Assembly: GCF_013343215.1 (NCBI RefSeq)
Contig: NZ_CP039143.1
Location: 1-64,000, forward strand
Direction of reading: 5' to 3'
From: Acinetobacter sp. 10FS3-1
Lineage (GTDB): Bacteria > Pseudomonadota > Gammaproteobacteria > Pseudomonadales > Moraxellaceae
Length of the DNA: 64,000 nucleotides
How positions within the stretch are numbered: position 1 is the first letter of the stretch; every line of letters starts with the position of its first letter. Shown piece after piece: positions 53,565-63,852 of this stretch. The notes below the pieces were generated by a model. That model saw only the letters and a list, made by a program, of their open reading frames with translations. It was not told where the DNA came from and did no database searches. A program made the position numbers and the translations under genes.

Positions 53565-56249
53565 TTAGCCGGTGTTGCGTAAACCGGCAGCAATTCCGGC
53601 AATACTGACCATCAAGGCATGGTCAACCGGGGTATGCTCGGCATTTTGCTCAGCCAGATAGCTGCGGCGGCGTTTCATCAGTTCGGCCTGTAACAGGTGC
53701 AGGGGAAGCAGATAAGGCTTTCGCACACGCATGGACTGGTCCAGGATGTCATTACTGGTCAGCAGTTTTGATTCGCCTTTTAACGCCAGCAGGGTTTGTA
53801 CTGCGTCTTTTAAACGTTGACGCAGTTCATTGCCCAAGACTTTTAGATCCTCATCCTCGGTTAAATGCGACTCATAATACAGCGCCACATGACCATCTGC
53901 TTTGGAAAGTACCATTTCCAGCATATCAATCAGGGTCTGGAAATACGGCCATTGTTGCAGCATTTCATTCAGCAGCTCTTTTTGCCCCTGATCGATCACC
54001 TGATTAATGGCAGCGCCTGTGCCTAGCCAAGCCGGCAACATGAGACGAATTTGAGTCCAGGCAAATACCCAGGGAATGGCGCGTAGGGATTCAATCCCGC
54101 CACTAACTTTACGTTTGGCCGGGCGTGAACCGAGTGGCAACATCTGCAATTCCAGCTCTGGCGTTACAGTGCGCAGGTATTTGACAAAATGAGGGTTTTC
54201 ACGAACTGTCTGGCGATAGACCTGAACCGACAGATCAGTCATCTGGTGCATCAGTTCACGCCATTCCGGTTTAGGCTCAGGGGGGGGTAACAGGGTGGCT
54301 TCTAGGGTTGCTGCGCTATAAATTTCCAGATTTTGCAGGGCAATGCCTTCCAGACCAAACTTAAAGCGAATCATTTCCCCCTGTTCAGTGACACGGATGG
54401 TACCGGAAATTGAACCGGGTGGCTGCGAGAATAGTGCCTGCTGGGTAGGTGCACCGCCCCGGCTGATTGAACCGCCTCGACCATGGAATAAGGTCAGTTG
54501 TATGCCATGCTGTTTGGCAACCACGGTCAGCTCTTCCTGGGCACGATACTGCGCCCAGTTGGCAGACATAAAGCCGGCATCCTTGGCTGAGTCTGAATAG
54601 CCAATCATGACCTCATGTTTGCCCTGAATATGCTGTTTGTACCAGTGCATATTCCACAAGGTCGACATGGTGCTGGCTGCGCCGTCGAGGTCTTTTAAGG
54701 TTTCAAATAAAGGCACAACCCGTAACGGAGTTTTAATGCCGGCTTCTTTTTGCAGTAACAGCACGGCCAGTACATCACTTGGATATTCCGCCATGGAAAT
54801 AATATAGGCCCCCAGACATTCACTTGGCTGTTCCGCCAGAGTACGCATGGTGGCAAAGACTTCCTGCACATCCGGGTGTTGAATCAGGCTGCCTACAGGT
54901 TCATTCAGATGTTTAGGCAGCAGCGGACGCTTGCTCTGTAATTCCTGCAACAGGAAGTTCTGACGCGCCTGTTCGGTCCAGGTTTCAAAATTACCCAGTC
55001 CCAGATATTCAGTAATGGCAGAAATCGCCTGACGATGGCGGCCCGATTCCTGACGAATATCCAGTTTTAGCAATTCGATTCCGAAACTGTTTACCCGGTA
55101 GATAAAATCAAGCAGTTTGCCATTGGCAATTTCAGGCAGATTGCAGGCTTGTAATGAGCGATAGCAGAGCAGCAGAGGCTGTAGCAGCTCATCTTTGCTT
55201 TTGATGACCCGGCTATCATCGGCATCTTTATTGTGCAGTTTCTCGGCCAGCCAGTTGCGGGTGGCTTTCAGACGTTCCCGGGTATCACGTAGATATTCAC
55301 GGTACGGTTCCGGATGTGCTTGTCCGAGTGCCTGTTGCAGCTCTTCACTACATTGCTGGATCGAGAGTTCCCAACGTAAATCTTCAATATCGCGCAGGTA
55401 CAGGTCTGCGGCTTTCCAGCGTGACAGCCAAAGTACTTCCTGAGTTACCTGATGGGTCACATTCGGGTTACCATCGCGGTCGCCGCCCATCCAGGAAGCA
55501 AAGCGTACTGGTGCGACGCTCAGAGGCAGAGGCTGGGTACAGTGTTCCTGTACCAGGCCATCCAGCTCACGAATGAATTTGGGTACGGCATTCCACAAGG
55601 TCTGTTCAATGGTGGTAAAGCCCCACTTTGCCTCATCAATCGGTGTCGGGCGATGCTGACGAATTTCATCCGTTTGCCAGGCAGAGGTGATCAGCTGTTT
55701 CAGTTCATTCAGTACAGCCTGATGCTCGCGTGGTGTTAATTTCTGCTGGTCACATTTTGACAGGCAGTCATTGATGTCATCATATTTTTGAATCAGGGTA
55801 CGGCGGCTGACCTCGGTTGGATGTGCAGTCAGCACCAGTTCAATTTTTAATTCACAGATCTGTTGATACAGGATGTCTGCGCTAATGTCCTGCTGCTTGA
55901 ATTTTTCAAATAAGGGTACCAGCGGATTAGGAGACTCAGCCGTTTCATCAAACTCGCTTTGACGGCGGCGGCGCACCACATGGTATTGCTCGGCAATATT
56001 GGCAAAGTTGAGAAAATGGGTAAAAGCACGGGTCAGAGGCAGGATTTCATGATCTTCCAAACTCAGAAATAACTGTTCAAGCTGCTTTTCAGCTTCCACC
56101 TGGCCATCACGTGCGCCTTTGGATAAAGCCCGAATCTGCTCGACCTGATTAAACAAATCTTGTCCGGCATGGAGTTTTAGGGTTTCTCCCAGCAGGTTTC
56201 CCAGTAAACGTACGTCTTCGCGTAGTGGCGCATCAATCTGTTGAATCAT
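53565..56249 (-). CDS. ppc: phosphoenolpyruvate carboxylase
   Basis: 894 aa. Makes oxaloacetate from PEP and bicarbonate, refilling the TCA cycle. Catalytic His in VLTAHPTEVSRRT, the active-site GYSDSAKDAGF, the glycine loop FHGRGGSISRGG and the conserved C-terminus IAAGLRNTG are all present. Start at 56249 (MIQQIDAPLRED) has GGGAGGG about 10 nt upstream; the longer frame from 56276 covers that site. TetR gene lies upstream on the same strand. Confidence 0.96.
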   Translation of the reverse strand: MIQQIDAPLREDVRLLGNLLGETLKLHAGQDLFNQVEQIRALSKGARDGQVEAEKQLEQLFLSLEDHEILPLTRAFTHFLNFANIAEQYHVVRRRRQSEFDETAESPNPLVPLFEKFKQQDISADILYQQICELKIELVLTAHPTEVSRRTLIQKYDDINDCLSKCDQQKLTPREHQAVLNELKQLITSAWQTDEIRQHRPTPIDEAKWGFTTIEQTLWNAVPKFIRELDGLVQEHCTQPLPLSVAPVRFASWMGGDRDGNPNVTHQVTQEVLWLSRWKAADLYLRDIEDLRWELSIQQCSEELQQALGQAHPEPYREYLRDTRERLKATRNWLAEKLHNKDADDSRVIKSKDELLQPLLLCYRSLQACNLPEIANGKLLDFIYRVNSFGIELLKLDIRQESGRHRQAISAITEYLGLGNFETWTEQARQNFLLQELQSKRPLLPKHLNEPVGSLIQHPDVQEVFATMRTLAEQPSECLGAYIISMAEYPSDVLAVLLLQKEAGIKTPLRVVPLFETLKDLDGAASTMSTLWNMHWYKQHIQGKHEVMIGYSDSAKDAGFMSANWAQYRAQEELTVVAKQHGIQLTLFHGRGGSISRGGAPTQQALFSQPPGSISGTIRVTEQGEMIRFKFGLEGIALQNLEIYSAATLEATLLPPPEPKPEWRELMHQMTDLSVQVYRQTVRENPHFVKYLRTVTPELELQMLPLGSRPAKRKVSGGIESLRAIPWVFAWTQIRLMLPAWLGTGAAINQVIDQGQKELLNEMLQQWPYFQTLIDMLEMVLSKADGHVALYYESHLTEDEDLKVLGNELRQRLKDAVQTLLALKGESKLLTSNDILDQSMRVRKPYLLPLHLLQAELMKRRRSYLAEQNAEHTPVDHALMVSIAGIAAGLRNTG

Positions 56250-56389
56250 TCTTGTGTTTCCCTCCCAGAACATCATTTGACTATACCCCGAATAGGTGAC
56301 AATCCAAGCCCTATAAAGCTAAAAGTTAGCGGATTTTTGCTGTAATTTTTAGCAGATCTGGAACAGGAGAATAAAAAACAGCCAAGTCC

Positions 56390-57028
56390 TCAGGCAGGAG
56401 CAGGGGCATATTTCAGCATAAAGATCTCAATCGCCTGCTGAATGATCTGATGCTGTTCAGTCTGGCTCGGTGGTGGGCACAGGCCGAGCAGCACTTGATG
56501 GTGACGCATGCCCATCAGTAAAGAAACCATCAGTTCGGTCTGCTGTTGGGGTTCATCTGCCCGGATCAGCCCGAATTGCTGGGCACGGGAAAAAAACTCA
56601 TTCCAGACCCGGTGCAGCTTGCTATGCGAGGCCTGATAAAAGCGTTCGGTCAGCGGACTTTGCTCTGCGGCCAGCTCCATGAGCAGCAGATCCAGCTTGA
56701 TCGCTTCCGGCCGGTTGGCAATATTTAAAGAGCGGCTGCAGACTTGATACAGCGCCTGGATAAAATCGCTGTCTGGCGTCAGTACTTGAGGATGTTCCTG
56801 CAAAATGGCTTCACAGGTATGTTCAATCGCGCAGCTAAACAGGGTCGCCTTGTCCTGAAAATGGTTATATACCGTTAGCTTCGTGACGCCGGCTGCACGC
56901 GCAATCTGGTTCATGCTGGAACCCTGATAGCCATGCGCCAGAAATAGTGCCTTGGCGGCCTCTAGTATACGTTGACGCTTTTCCAGATCTTTGGGTCGCC
57001 CCACAGGTATTTGCACAACTTCATCCAA
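56390..57028 (-). CDS. TetR-family repressor, likely of the RND pump
   Basis: 212 aa. N-terminal helix-turn-helix: RQRILEAAKALFLAHGYQGSSMNQIARAAGVTKLTVYNHF, typical of AcrR/TetR. The C-terminal ligand domain is all-helical. It is divergent from the RND adaptor gene, with a 36-bp palindrome between the two starts, so it most likely represses the pump and itself and responds to a pump substrate. Confidence 0.9.
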   Translation of the reverse strand: MDEVVQIPVGRPKDLEKRQRILEAAKALFLAHGYQGSSMNQIARAAGVTKLTVYNHFQDKATLFSCAIEHTCEAILQEHPQVLTPDSDFIQALYQVCSRSLNIANRPEAIKLDLLLMELAAEQSPLTERFYQASHSKLHRVWNEFFSRAQQFGLIRADEPQQQTELMVSLLMGMRHHQVLLGLCPPPSQTEQHQIIQQAIEIFMLKYAPAPA

Positions 57029-57062
57029 AAAAAATCAATATAGCCAATGATTAAGGGTGCTA

Positions 57063-57098
57063 TTTTAATTAGTGTACCGAGTGGTATATTAATTAAAA
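57063..57098. promoter_or_regulatory. palindromic operator between TetR and RND genes
   Basis: TTTTAATTAGTGTACC (57063-57078) and GGTATATTAATTAAAA (57083-57098) form an inverted repeat, 14 of 16 matched, with a 4-nt centre. It is 35 bp from the tetR start and 66 bp from the adaptor start. Strong candidate for the repressor site. Confidence 0.75.
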
Positions 57099-57163
57099 AA
57101 TGATCAGTTTAATATATCAGCCTATTTTGCCCTAAAAATGATGATTAGATAAGAGCGAACACG

Positions 57164-58267
57164 ATGAGCAGGATTCAGAGCGCTTTGGCCAGCATGATTA
57201 TTCTTTGTAGCATAGCCTTAGCCGGATGTAGCAAAGAGACGATGGCTACCGAACAGGAAGTTCCTTTTGTAATGGTAACGATGCCAAAAAATTCACAGCA
57301 CGAACTGAAAAGTTATGCTGGAGAAGTACAGGCACGTCAGCAAACGGCGCTGGCTTTTCGGGTCGGGGGGCAGGTCACCCAGCGTTTTGTCGAGGTGGGG
57401 GATCAAGTCAAAGTCGGCCAGGTTCTGGCGACGCTGGATATTAAAGATGCCCAGTTACAGCTCAATGCAGCACGTGCGCAGCTGGAAAGCGCGCAATCGG
57501 CCAGTAAGGTTGCATCAGACGAATTACAGCGTTTCAAGCAGCTCTTGCCATCCAATGCCGTCAGTCGTTCGCAATATGACGCCGTAGATAATCAATACAA
57601 GGCGGCTTTATCTCATCTGAAACAGGCCCAGTCCAATTATGAGACTGCCATGAACCAGACGGCTTATAACCAGCTGATTGCCAATAAGACGGGGGTGATT
57701 ACCGCACGCCATATCGAAGTTGGCCAGGTGCTGGCCGCAGGTCAGGCAGCCTTTGAGCTGGCGATTGCCGGAGAGCGTGAGGTGGTCATTGGAGTGCCTG
57801 AACAGGCAATTGCCGGAATCAAAACCGGACAGGCCGCCGAGGTCACGCTCTGGTCCAAACCCGAAGAGAAATTTGCCGCTTTTGTACGCGAGATTTCACC
57901 TGCTGCGGATCAGTCACGTACCTTTAGGGTCAAGGTTGCCCTGCGCGAAGGCAACAGTCAGATTCAGCTCGGACAAAGTGCCCGGGTCTTCTTTCAGCAC
58001 CAGCATGACAATATATTGAGTGTGCCCCTGTCCAGTGTGTCTGCCCATGGACAGCAGGCTTATGTGATGATGGTCAAGCCGGACCATACGGTGCAGAAGC
58101 TGCCCGTGCAACTGGGCGCCTATGGCCGTGACAGTGTCGCGGTATTAAGTGGTCTGAATGCCACTGATTATGTGGTGGTGGGCGGTGTGCATCTACTGCA
58201 TGAACGGCAGAAAATCCATCCGATTGATCGGGAAAACCGTAGCGTGACAATTCAGGCAGGGAGTTAA
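57164..58267 (+). CDS. RND efflux periplasmic adaptor (membrane fusion lipoprotein)
   Basis: 367 aa with a lipoprotein signal ending SIALAGC. The barrel-sandwich halves are at about 60-90 (ALAFRVGGQVTQRFVEVGDQVKVGQVLATLD) and 165-200, separated by a coiled-coil hairpin (LNAARAQLESAQSASKVASDEL). It links the inner-membrane pump to an outer-membrane channel. The stop is 2 bp before the pump gene. Specificity not readable. No outer-membrane partner is encoded here. Confidence 0.9.
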   Translation: MSRIQSALASMIILCSIALAGCSKETMATEQEVPFVMVTMPKNSQHELKSYAGEVQARQQTALAFRVGGQVTQRFVEVGDQVKVGQVLATLDIKDAQLQLNAARAQLESAQSASKVASDELQRFKQLLPSNAVSRSQYDAVDNQYKAALSHLKQAQSNYETAMNQTAYNQLIANKTGVITARHIEVGQVLAAGQAAFELAIAGEREVVIGVPEQAIAGIKTGQAAEVTLWSKPEEKFAAFVREISPAADQSRTFRVKVALREGNSQIQLGQSARVFFQHQHDNILSVPLSSVSAHGQQAYVMMVKPDHTVQKLPVQLGAYGRDSVAVLSGLNATDYVVVGGVHLLHERQKIHPIDRENRSVTIQAGS

Positions 58268-58269
58268 AC

Positions 58270-61200
58270 ATGAACTTTAACCTGTCTGAATGGGCCTTAA
58301 AAAATAAGGGGCTGGTGCTATATTTTATGATCCTGCTGGGTCTGATCGGGATCGTCTCTTATTCCAAGCTGTCACAGAGCGAAGACCCGCCATTTACCTT
58401 TAAAGTCATGGTGGTACAGACTTACTGGCCGGGCGCGAGCGCCAAGGAAGTCTCTTTGCATGTCACGGACCGGATTGAAAAAGAGCTGATGACCACCGGG
58501 CAATATGAGCGGATCATGGCCTATTCACGTCCGGGTGAATCCATGGTGACCTTTATTGCTAAGGATTCTTTACATTCCAATGAAGTTGCCGATGTTTGGT
58601 ATAACGTTCGTAAAAAGATCAATGACATCCGCCATGAACTGCCGCAAGGTGTACAAGGCCCATTTTTCAATGATGAGTTTGGCGATACCTTCGGGAATAT
58701 CTATGTAATCAAGGGCGCAGACTTTGATTATGCCACGCTAAAAGACTATGCAGACCGTCTGCAACTCCAGCTGCAGCGTGTTAAAGATGTGGCCAAGGTG
58801 GAACTGATTGGCTTGCAGGACCAGAAAATCTGGATTGAAATCTCCAATACCAAAGCCACCCAGCTCGGTATTCCGGTGACTGCCATTCAACAGGCACTAC
58901 AGCAGCAAAATGCCATGACCCATGCCGGTTTTTTTGAAACCGCCTCAGACCGGATTCAGGTTCGGGTGAGTGGTGCATTGCAGAGTGTGGAAGAGCTGCA
59001 ACAACTGCCACTGTATGTCAATGGACAGACCATCCAGCTGGGAGATGTGGCGGAGGTTTATCGCGGTTTTACTGATCCGGCCCAGCCTCGTATGCGCTTT
59101 ATGGGCGAGAAAGGGATTGGTATTGCGGTGTCGATGCGCAAAGGCGGCGATATTATTGCCCTGGGTAAAAATCTGGAACAGGAATTTGCCCGTCTGCAAA
59201 AAACCTTGCCACTGGGCATGCAGCTACAGAAAGTTTCCGATCAGCCGGTTGCGGTCAAGCGCAGTATCCTCGAGTTTATGAAAGTGCTGGCTGAGGCCGT
59301 AATTATTGTGCTGCTGGTCAGTTTTTTCTCTCTCGGTTTCCGGACCGGTCTGGTGGTGGCCTTTTCGATTCCGCTGGTGCTGGCCATGACTTTTGCCGGC
59401 ATGAATTTATTTGATGTCGGGCTGCATAAAATTTCTCTGGGGGCTTTGATTCTGGCCCTCGGTCTGCTGGTAGATGACGCTATCATTGCGATTGAAATGA
59501 TGGCGATCAAGATGGAACAGGGCTTCAATCGCTTACAGGCTGCAGGTCATGCCTGGCGTACGACCGCTTTTCCGATGCTGACCGGTACCTTGATTACTAC
59601 TGCCGGTTTCCTGCCGATTGCAACAGCCGCGTCCAGTACCGGTGAATATACCCGTTCCATTTTCCAGGTGGTGACCATTGCCTTATTGATGTCCTGGGTG
59701 GCTGCAGTTCTGTTTGTGCCCTATCTGGGGGACAAGCTGCTGCCGGACTTTAATCAGGATTTAGTGCAAAAAGCGCCTTGGTATCAGCGTATATGGGCAC
59801 GTCTGCGCAAACAGCCTGAACCTGCACCGGTCGTGCATCAGGCCGGGGAAGTGCATGATCCTTATCAGACCCGGTTTTATCAGGGCTTTCGGCGCTGGGT
59901 CAATACCTGTGTGACCTATCGCAAAACCGTGATTGCTGCGACCCTGGGTATTTTTATCTTATCGATTGTGATGTTTAAACTGGTTCCTCAGCAGTTCTTC
60001 CCGCCCTCGAATCGTGCTGAAATTCTGGTGGATTTAAAACTGGAAGAAGGGGCTTCACTAAAAGCCACCGAAGCAGCGGTTAGGAAGGTCGAGCAGTTCC
60101 TGTCCAAGCAGGAGGGCATCGACAATTATGTGGCCTATGTGGGCATCGGTTCGCCACGTTTCTATTTGCCGCTGGACCAGCAGTTGCCCCAGACCAGTTT
60201 TGCCCAGTTTGTAGTATTGGCTTCTTCCCTGGAAGATCGGAATGAAATCCGCACAGCCTTAAGTGACCAGATTCGGGTGCTATTGCCCGAGGTCAGGACA
60301 CGTGTGTCTTTACTGGAAAATGGCCCACCTGTTGGCTATCCGCTGCAATTCCGGATTTCGGGAGAAGATCTGGTTCAGGTTCGTGAATGGGCACAGAAAG
60401 TGGCGACAACGGTGAGCCAAAACCCGAACAGTACCAATGTCCATCTGGACTGGGGTGAGCCGAGCAAAATGATTCAGCTGGAGATTGATCAGGACCGTGC
60501 CCGTCAGCTCGGAGTCAGCAGTACAGACCTGGCCAATTTCCTGAACAGCTCGATTTCAGGGGCAGCCATAGACCAGTTCCGGGAAAAACGCGAGCTGATT
60601 GAAATCCGGTTGCGGGGGGATGAAGCTGAACGGGTCGATGTCGGTTCACTCAGCAGTCTGGCGGTGCCGACTGCAACAGGTCATGCGGTGCCTCTGGCGC
60701 AAATTGCCAAGATTGAATATCGCTTTGAAGAAGGTCTGATCTGGCATCGTAACCGCTTGCCCACCATTACCGTACGTGCCGATATTCGCAGCCAGTTGCA
60801 ACCTGCAACGGTGGTCAAGCAGTTGCAAGATGAGCTGGACCAAATCCGTACTGAGCTGCCGAGTGGTTATCTGCTGGAGGTAGGGGGGACTGTAGAAGAG
60901 TCTGCCCGTGGCCAGCGTTCGGTCAATGCTGGTATGCCGTTATTTTTAGCTGTGGTTATGACTCTGCTGATGATTCAGCTCAAGAGTATTTCCCGGGCTG
61001 TGATTGTGTTTTTAACCGCACCACTGGGGCTGATTGGTGTGGTCTTATTCTTGTTAATTTTCAATAAACCTTTCGGCTTTGTTGCCATGCTCGGCACGAT
61101 TGCGCTGTCGGGCATGATCATGCGGAACTCACTCATCCTGATTGACCAGATTGAACAGGATATTCGGGCCGGGGAATCGCAGTGGGATGCCATTATCAAT

Positions 61201-61407
61201 GCCACGGTGCGCCGTTGCCGGCCTATTGTGCTGACTGCTTTGGCGGCAGTTCTCGCTATGATTCCCTTATCCCGGAGTATCTTTTTTGGACCGATGGCCG
61301 TTGCCATCATGGGAGGATTGATTGTAGCGACTTTATTGACGCTATTTTTCCTGCCTGCCTTATATGCGCAGTGGTTTAAAGTAAGAAAAAGTGTAGATTC
61401 TGTTTAA
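58270..61407 (+). CDS. RND efflux pump, AcrB-like inner-membrane permease
   Basis: 1045 aa. Twelve-helix RND pump with two large periplasmic loops. Helix 4 has the proton-relay Asp pair in LGLLVDDAIIAIEMMAIKMEQG. SEDPPFTFKVMVVQTYWPGAS near the start fits the less-studied branch of AcrB/AcrF-like pumps found with TetR and a lipoprotein adaptor rather than AdeB or AdeJ. Substrate unknown. Two bases after the adaptor gene, so one operon. It probably uses a shared TolC-like channel. Confidence 0.9.
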   Translation: MNFNLSEWALKNKGLVLYFMILLGLIGIVSYSKLSQSEDPPFTFKVMVVQTYWPGASAKEVSLHVTDRIEKELMTTGQYERIMAYSRPGESMVTFIAKDSLHSNEVADVWYNVRKKINDIRHELPQGVQGPFFNDEFGDTFGNIYVIKGADFDYATLKDYADRLQLQLQRVKDVAKVELIGLQDQKIWIEISNTKATQLGIPVTAIQQALQQQNAMTHAGFFETASDRIQVRVSGALQSVEELQQLPLYVNGQTIQLGDVAEVYRGFTDPAQPRMRFMGEKGIGIAVSMRKGGDIIALGKNLEQEFARLQKTLPLGMQLQKVSDQPVAVKRSILEFMKVLAEAVIIVLLVSFFSLGFRTGLVVAFSIPLVLAMTFAGMNLFDVGLHKISLGALILALGLLVDDAIIAIEMMAIKMEQGFNRLQAAGHAWRTTAFPMLTGTLITTAGFLPIATAASSTGEYTRSIFQVVTIALLMSWVAAVLFVPYLGDKLLPDFNQDLVQKAPWYQRIWARLRKQPEPAPVVHQAGEVHDPYQTRFYQGFRRWVNTCVTYRKTVIAATLGIFILSIVMFKLVPQQFFPPSNRAEILVDLKLEEGASLKATEAAVRKVEQFLSKQEGIDNYVAYVGIGSPRFYLPLDQQLPQTSFAQFVVLASSLEDRNEIRTALSDQIRVLLPEVRTRVSLLENGPPVGYPLQFRISGEDLVQVREWAQKVATTVSQNPNSTNVHLDWGEPSKMIQLEIDQDRARQLGVSSTDLANFLNSSISGAAIDQFREKRELIEIRLRGDEAERVDVGSLSSLAVPTATGHAVPLAQIAKIEYRFEEGLIWHRNRLPTITVRADIRSQLQPATVVKQLQDELDQIRTELPSGYLLEVGGTVEESARGQRSVNAGMPLFLAVVMTLLMIQLKSISRAVIVFLTAPLGLIGVVLFLLIFNKPFGFVAMLGTIALSGMIMRNSLILIDQIEQDIRAGESQWDAIINATVRRCRPIVLTALAAVLAMIPLSRSIFFGPMAVAIMGGLIVATLLTLFFLPALYAQWFKVRKSVDSV

Positions 61408-61537
61408 ATTTGTCATAATTTTAGGTGCGAAATATTGAAAATTTCAATATAGTAGGGCCTGCTATTTTAATAATTCGAACAAGATACGCTGCTGTAAATT
61501 TGGCGCTGTGCTGAACAGCACACTAAGGTTGAAAAAC

Positions 61538-61915
61538 ATGAATTCAGACACTCTTACCAAGATGCGACGTTCCCTGGGGATGGCTTATGTGTTCATGTTT
61601 TTGGCCTTGTTTACGGTGGTCAGTGGTTTATTGGCCTACTGGCTGGCACGTAAAGTCAGCCAGCTGGATTATGCCGAAGTTTGGTTACAGGCACAGGCCT
61701 TGTGGATCATGCGCAATATCGTGATTTATATCGTTCTGGCAGCCTTTGCAGCACTGTGGTTTATTCCTCTGTTTTTCTTTGCCTGGGACAGTCAGCTTTG
61801 GGTAAAAGCTTGTACGGTAACTGGTGTCATCTTCAGCTTTATTGCCTTTATTTTCCTGATTAATGCTTGGTTTAAAGGCATTCATAAATTTACGCAAAGA
61901 AAAGCTGTTTTCTAA
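61538..61915 (+). CDS. small integral membrane protein, function unknown
   Basis: 125 aa from ATG 61538 (MNSDTLTKMRRS), with AAGG about 9 nt upstream. Three hydrophobic segments: 18-39, 63-88 and 95-113. The C-terminus is basic (KGIHKFTQRK). I do not recognise the family. It sits between the pump operon and dnaJ, in the same direction. A 19-bp palindrome (ATATTGAAA-A-TTTCAATAT) lies about 100 bp upstream near 61432-61450. Confidence 0.65.
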   Translation: MNSDTLTKMRRSLGMAYVFMFLALFTVVSGLLAYWLARKVSQLDYAEVWLQAQALWIMRNIVIYIVLAAFAALWFIPLFFFAWDSQLWVKACTVTGVIFSFIAFIFLINAWFKGIHKFTQRKAVF

Positions 61916-61940
61916 AATCTACATTTTTTTCAGTATTCCC

Positions 61941-61968
61941 CTTGTAAAACTTGGTTTGACCCCAATTT
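61941..61968 (+). promoter_or_regulatory. RpoH-type promoter of dnaJ
   Basis: CTTGTA (61941-61946), 13-nt spacer, CCCCAATTT (61960-61968). Same spacing as the grpE and dnaK sites. About 50 bp before the dnaJ start. Confidence 0.7.
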
Positions 61969-62017
61969 CAGACCACAGTTGAGTATGAAATAAATTCCGT
62001 GAGGAGCATCGCCAGAC

Positions 62018-63133
62018 ATGGCTAAACGTGATTATTATGAGGTTTTGGGTATCGCTAAAACCGCTAGTGATGATGAAATTAAAAAAGCCTACCGTAAGTT
62101 GGCGATGAAATATCATCCAGACCGTAACCCGGACAACCCTGAAGCTGAAGAGAAGTTTAAAGAAGCTGCGGAAGCCTATGAAGTGCTGTCCGATAGTGAA
62201 AAACGCAGCATGTATGACCGTATGGGCCATCAGGCCTTTGAAGGTGGCATGGGGGGCGGCGCAGGCGGCTTTGGCGGATTCAGCGCAGAAGATATTTTCA
62301 GCCAGTTTGGTGATATTTTCGGGGGAGCGTTTGGCGGAGGTGGCCGTGGCCAGCAACGCCAGCGCCGTGGTTCAGACCTGCGCTATGTGATGGAACTGAC
62401 GCTGGAAGAAGCGGTCAAGGGCGTCAAAAAAACCATTACTTTTACTGCACCGGCACCTTGTGAGGCTTGTGATGGTAAAGGTTCTAAAAACCCACATGAT
62501 GTAGAAACCTGTCCGACCTGTCATGGTGCCGGTCAGGTGCGTATGCAGCAAGGCTTCTTCTCGGTACAGCAAACCTGTAGCACCTGTCGTGGTCAGGGCA
62601 AGATCATTAAGAATCCATGTAATAAATGTCATGGCTCGGGTGTATCTGAACGTCAGCAAACGCTGGAAGTGACTATTCCTGCGGGCGTGGACAATGGCGA
62701 CCGTGTACGTCTGACCGGTAAAGGTGAAGCGATCCGTGATGGTCAGTCAGGCGATCTATACGTTGAAGTGGTGGTGCGTGAGCATGAAATCTTCCAGCGT
62801 GATGGGGCCGACCTGTATATGGATGTGCCTGTTTCGATTGCGGATGCAGCTTTGGGTAAAGAAGTGCAGATTCCAACTCTGGATGGGCGTGTCAGTCTGA
62901 AAATTCCTGAAGGCACTCAAACCGGTAAACTGTTCCGTTTACGGGGTAAGGGCGTGAAGCCGGTACGTTCGACCATGCAAGGTGATTTGCTCTGTCGTAT
63001 CGTGGTGGAAACACCTGTCAATCTGTCCGCACGTCAACGTGAATTACTGAAAGAGTTGCAAGCGACTATGGAAGGTGAGGGAAGTAAGACCTCCCCAAAG
63101 AAAAAATCATTCTTTGACCGCTTATTTGACTGA
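62018..63133 (+). CDS. dnaJ: molecular co-chaperone DnaJ (Hsp40)
   Basis: 371 aa. J domain with HPD at 33-35 ([10 protein letters not shown]), Gly/Phe-rich region ([13 protein letters not shown]), four zinc-finger CxxCxGxG repeats ([32 protein letters not shown]) and the C-terminal substrate domains. It delivers clients to DnaK and triggers its ATPase. GAGGAG lies 11 nt upstream. It is unlinked from dnaK-grpE but shares a heat-shock promoter type. Confidence 0.97.
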   Translation: MAKRDYYEVLGIAKTASDDEIKKAYRKLAMKYHPDRNPDNPEAEEKFKEAAEAYEVLSDSEKRSMYDRMGHQAFEGGMGGGAGGFGGFSAEDIFSQFGDIFGGAFGGGGRGQQRQRRGSDLRYVMELTLEEAVKGVKKTITFTAPAPCEACDGKGSKNPHDVETCPTCHGAGQVRMQQGFFSVQQTCSTCRGQGKIIKNPCNKCHGSGVSERQQTLEVTIPAGVDNGDRVRLTGKGEAIRDGQSGDLYVEVVVREHEIFQRDGADLYMDVPVSIADAALGKEVQIPTLDGRVSLKIPEGTQTGKLFRLRGKGVKPVRSTMQGDLLCRIVVETPVNLSARQRELLKELQATMEGEGSKTSPKKKSFFDRLFD

Positions 63134-63151
63134 TCCAGCTTTCAGAGCACT

Positions 63152-63177
63152 AAAAAGGACGCTTAGGCGTCCTTTTT
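63152..63177 (+). terminator. dnaJ terminator
   Basis: AAAAAGGACGC and GCGTCCTTTTT pair around TTAG. Confidence 0.92.
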
Positions 63178-63393
63178 ATGGGCTATAAGAAATTTTCACC
63201 TTAGATAGGTTTCTATTTTAATCTCAATCCTGCTTAGGCCCAGGTTTTATACACTTGAATAGTTGGCTTGTTTTTATAATCTCTCTGATAGGCGTATCCA
63301 GTCGTGTAAATGTCTGCTTCAAGAAGCTGGATGACTTTATTCTTTTGCGTAGTGGCCTTTTTATAAAATAAATAAATATATATATAAGAAAAC

Positions 63394-63421
63394 TTGATTA
63401 TTTTTATTTTTAGTGTATAGT
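63394..63421 (+). promoter_or_regulatory. promoter and long leader of the cold-shock gene
   Basis: TTGATT (63394-63399), 16 nt, TATAGT (63416-63421). Transcription from here would give a leader of about 160 nt, very AT-rich, before the ATG at 63589. Long leaders of this sort act as temperature-sensing structures in cspA genes. The rest of 63134-63588 holds no gene. Confidence 0.55.
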
Positions 63422-63588
63422 GGTTTTAACTAGAAAAAAGTCTTGTTTCGGTAAATCTTCTTTAAGTATCGCAGTTTTATTTATAATCCTTCGTTTTTTC
63501 AGATTTTAAGTCTCATTCTTTATTATTTCAAAGTTATACTCAGTCAATAGCTTGGCTAAAAATTATTAAAAATTAATAGGATATATAT

Positions 63589-63804
63589 ATGTCAAACTCT
63601 AATGTCGTTAAAGGTACGGTAAAGTGGTTCAATGAAACTAAAGGTTTTGGTTTTATTCAACAAGAAGCTGGTCCAGACGTTTTTGCTCATTTTAGTGAAA
63701 TTGCGAACTCAGGTTTTAAAACCTTATTTGAAGGCCAACAAGTTGAATTCAGCGTAGCACAAGGACAAAAAGGCCCGAATGCTGTAAATATTGTTGCTAT
63801 CTAA
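63589..63804 (+). CDS. cold-shock domain protein, CspA type
   Basis: 71 aa, a single cold-shock OB-fold. RNP1 KGFGFIQ and RNP2 VFAHF are intact, start [13 protein letters not shown]. Binds single-stranded RNA/DNA and melts mRNA structure. AGGA lies 9 nt upstream. Terminator follows. Which of the several Csp paralogues it is cannot be told. Confidence 0.94.
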   Translation: MSNSNVVKGTVKWFNETKGFGFIQQEAGPDVFAHFSEIANSGFKTLFEGQQVEFSVAQGQKGPNAVNIVAI

Positions 63805-63824
63805 GTAATTGTAAGTAGTACTAT

Positions 63825-63852
63825 AAAAAAAGCACTTATGAGTGCTTTTTTT
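63825..63852 (+). terminator. cold-shock gene terminator
   Basis: AAAAAAAGCACT and AGTGCTTTTTTT pair around TATG. The 148 bp after it to the window end show no gene. Confidence 0.92.
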
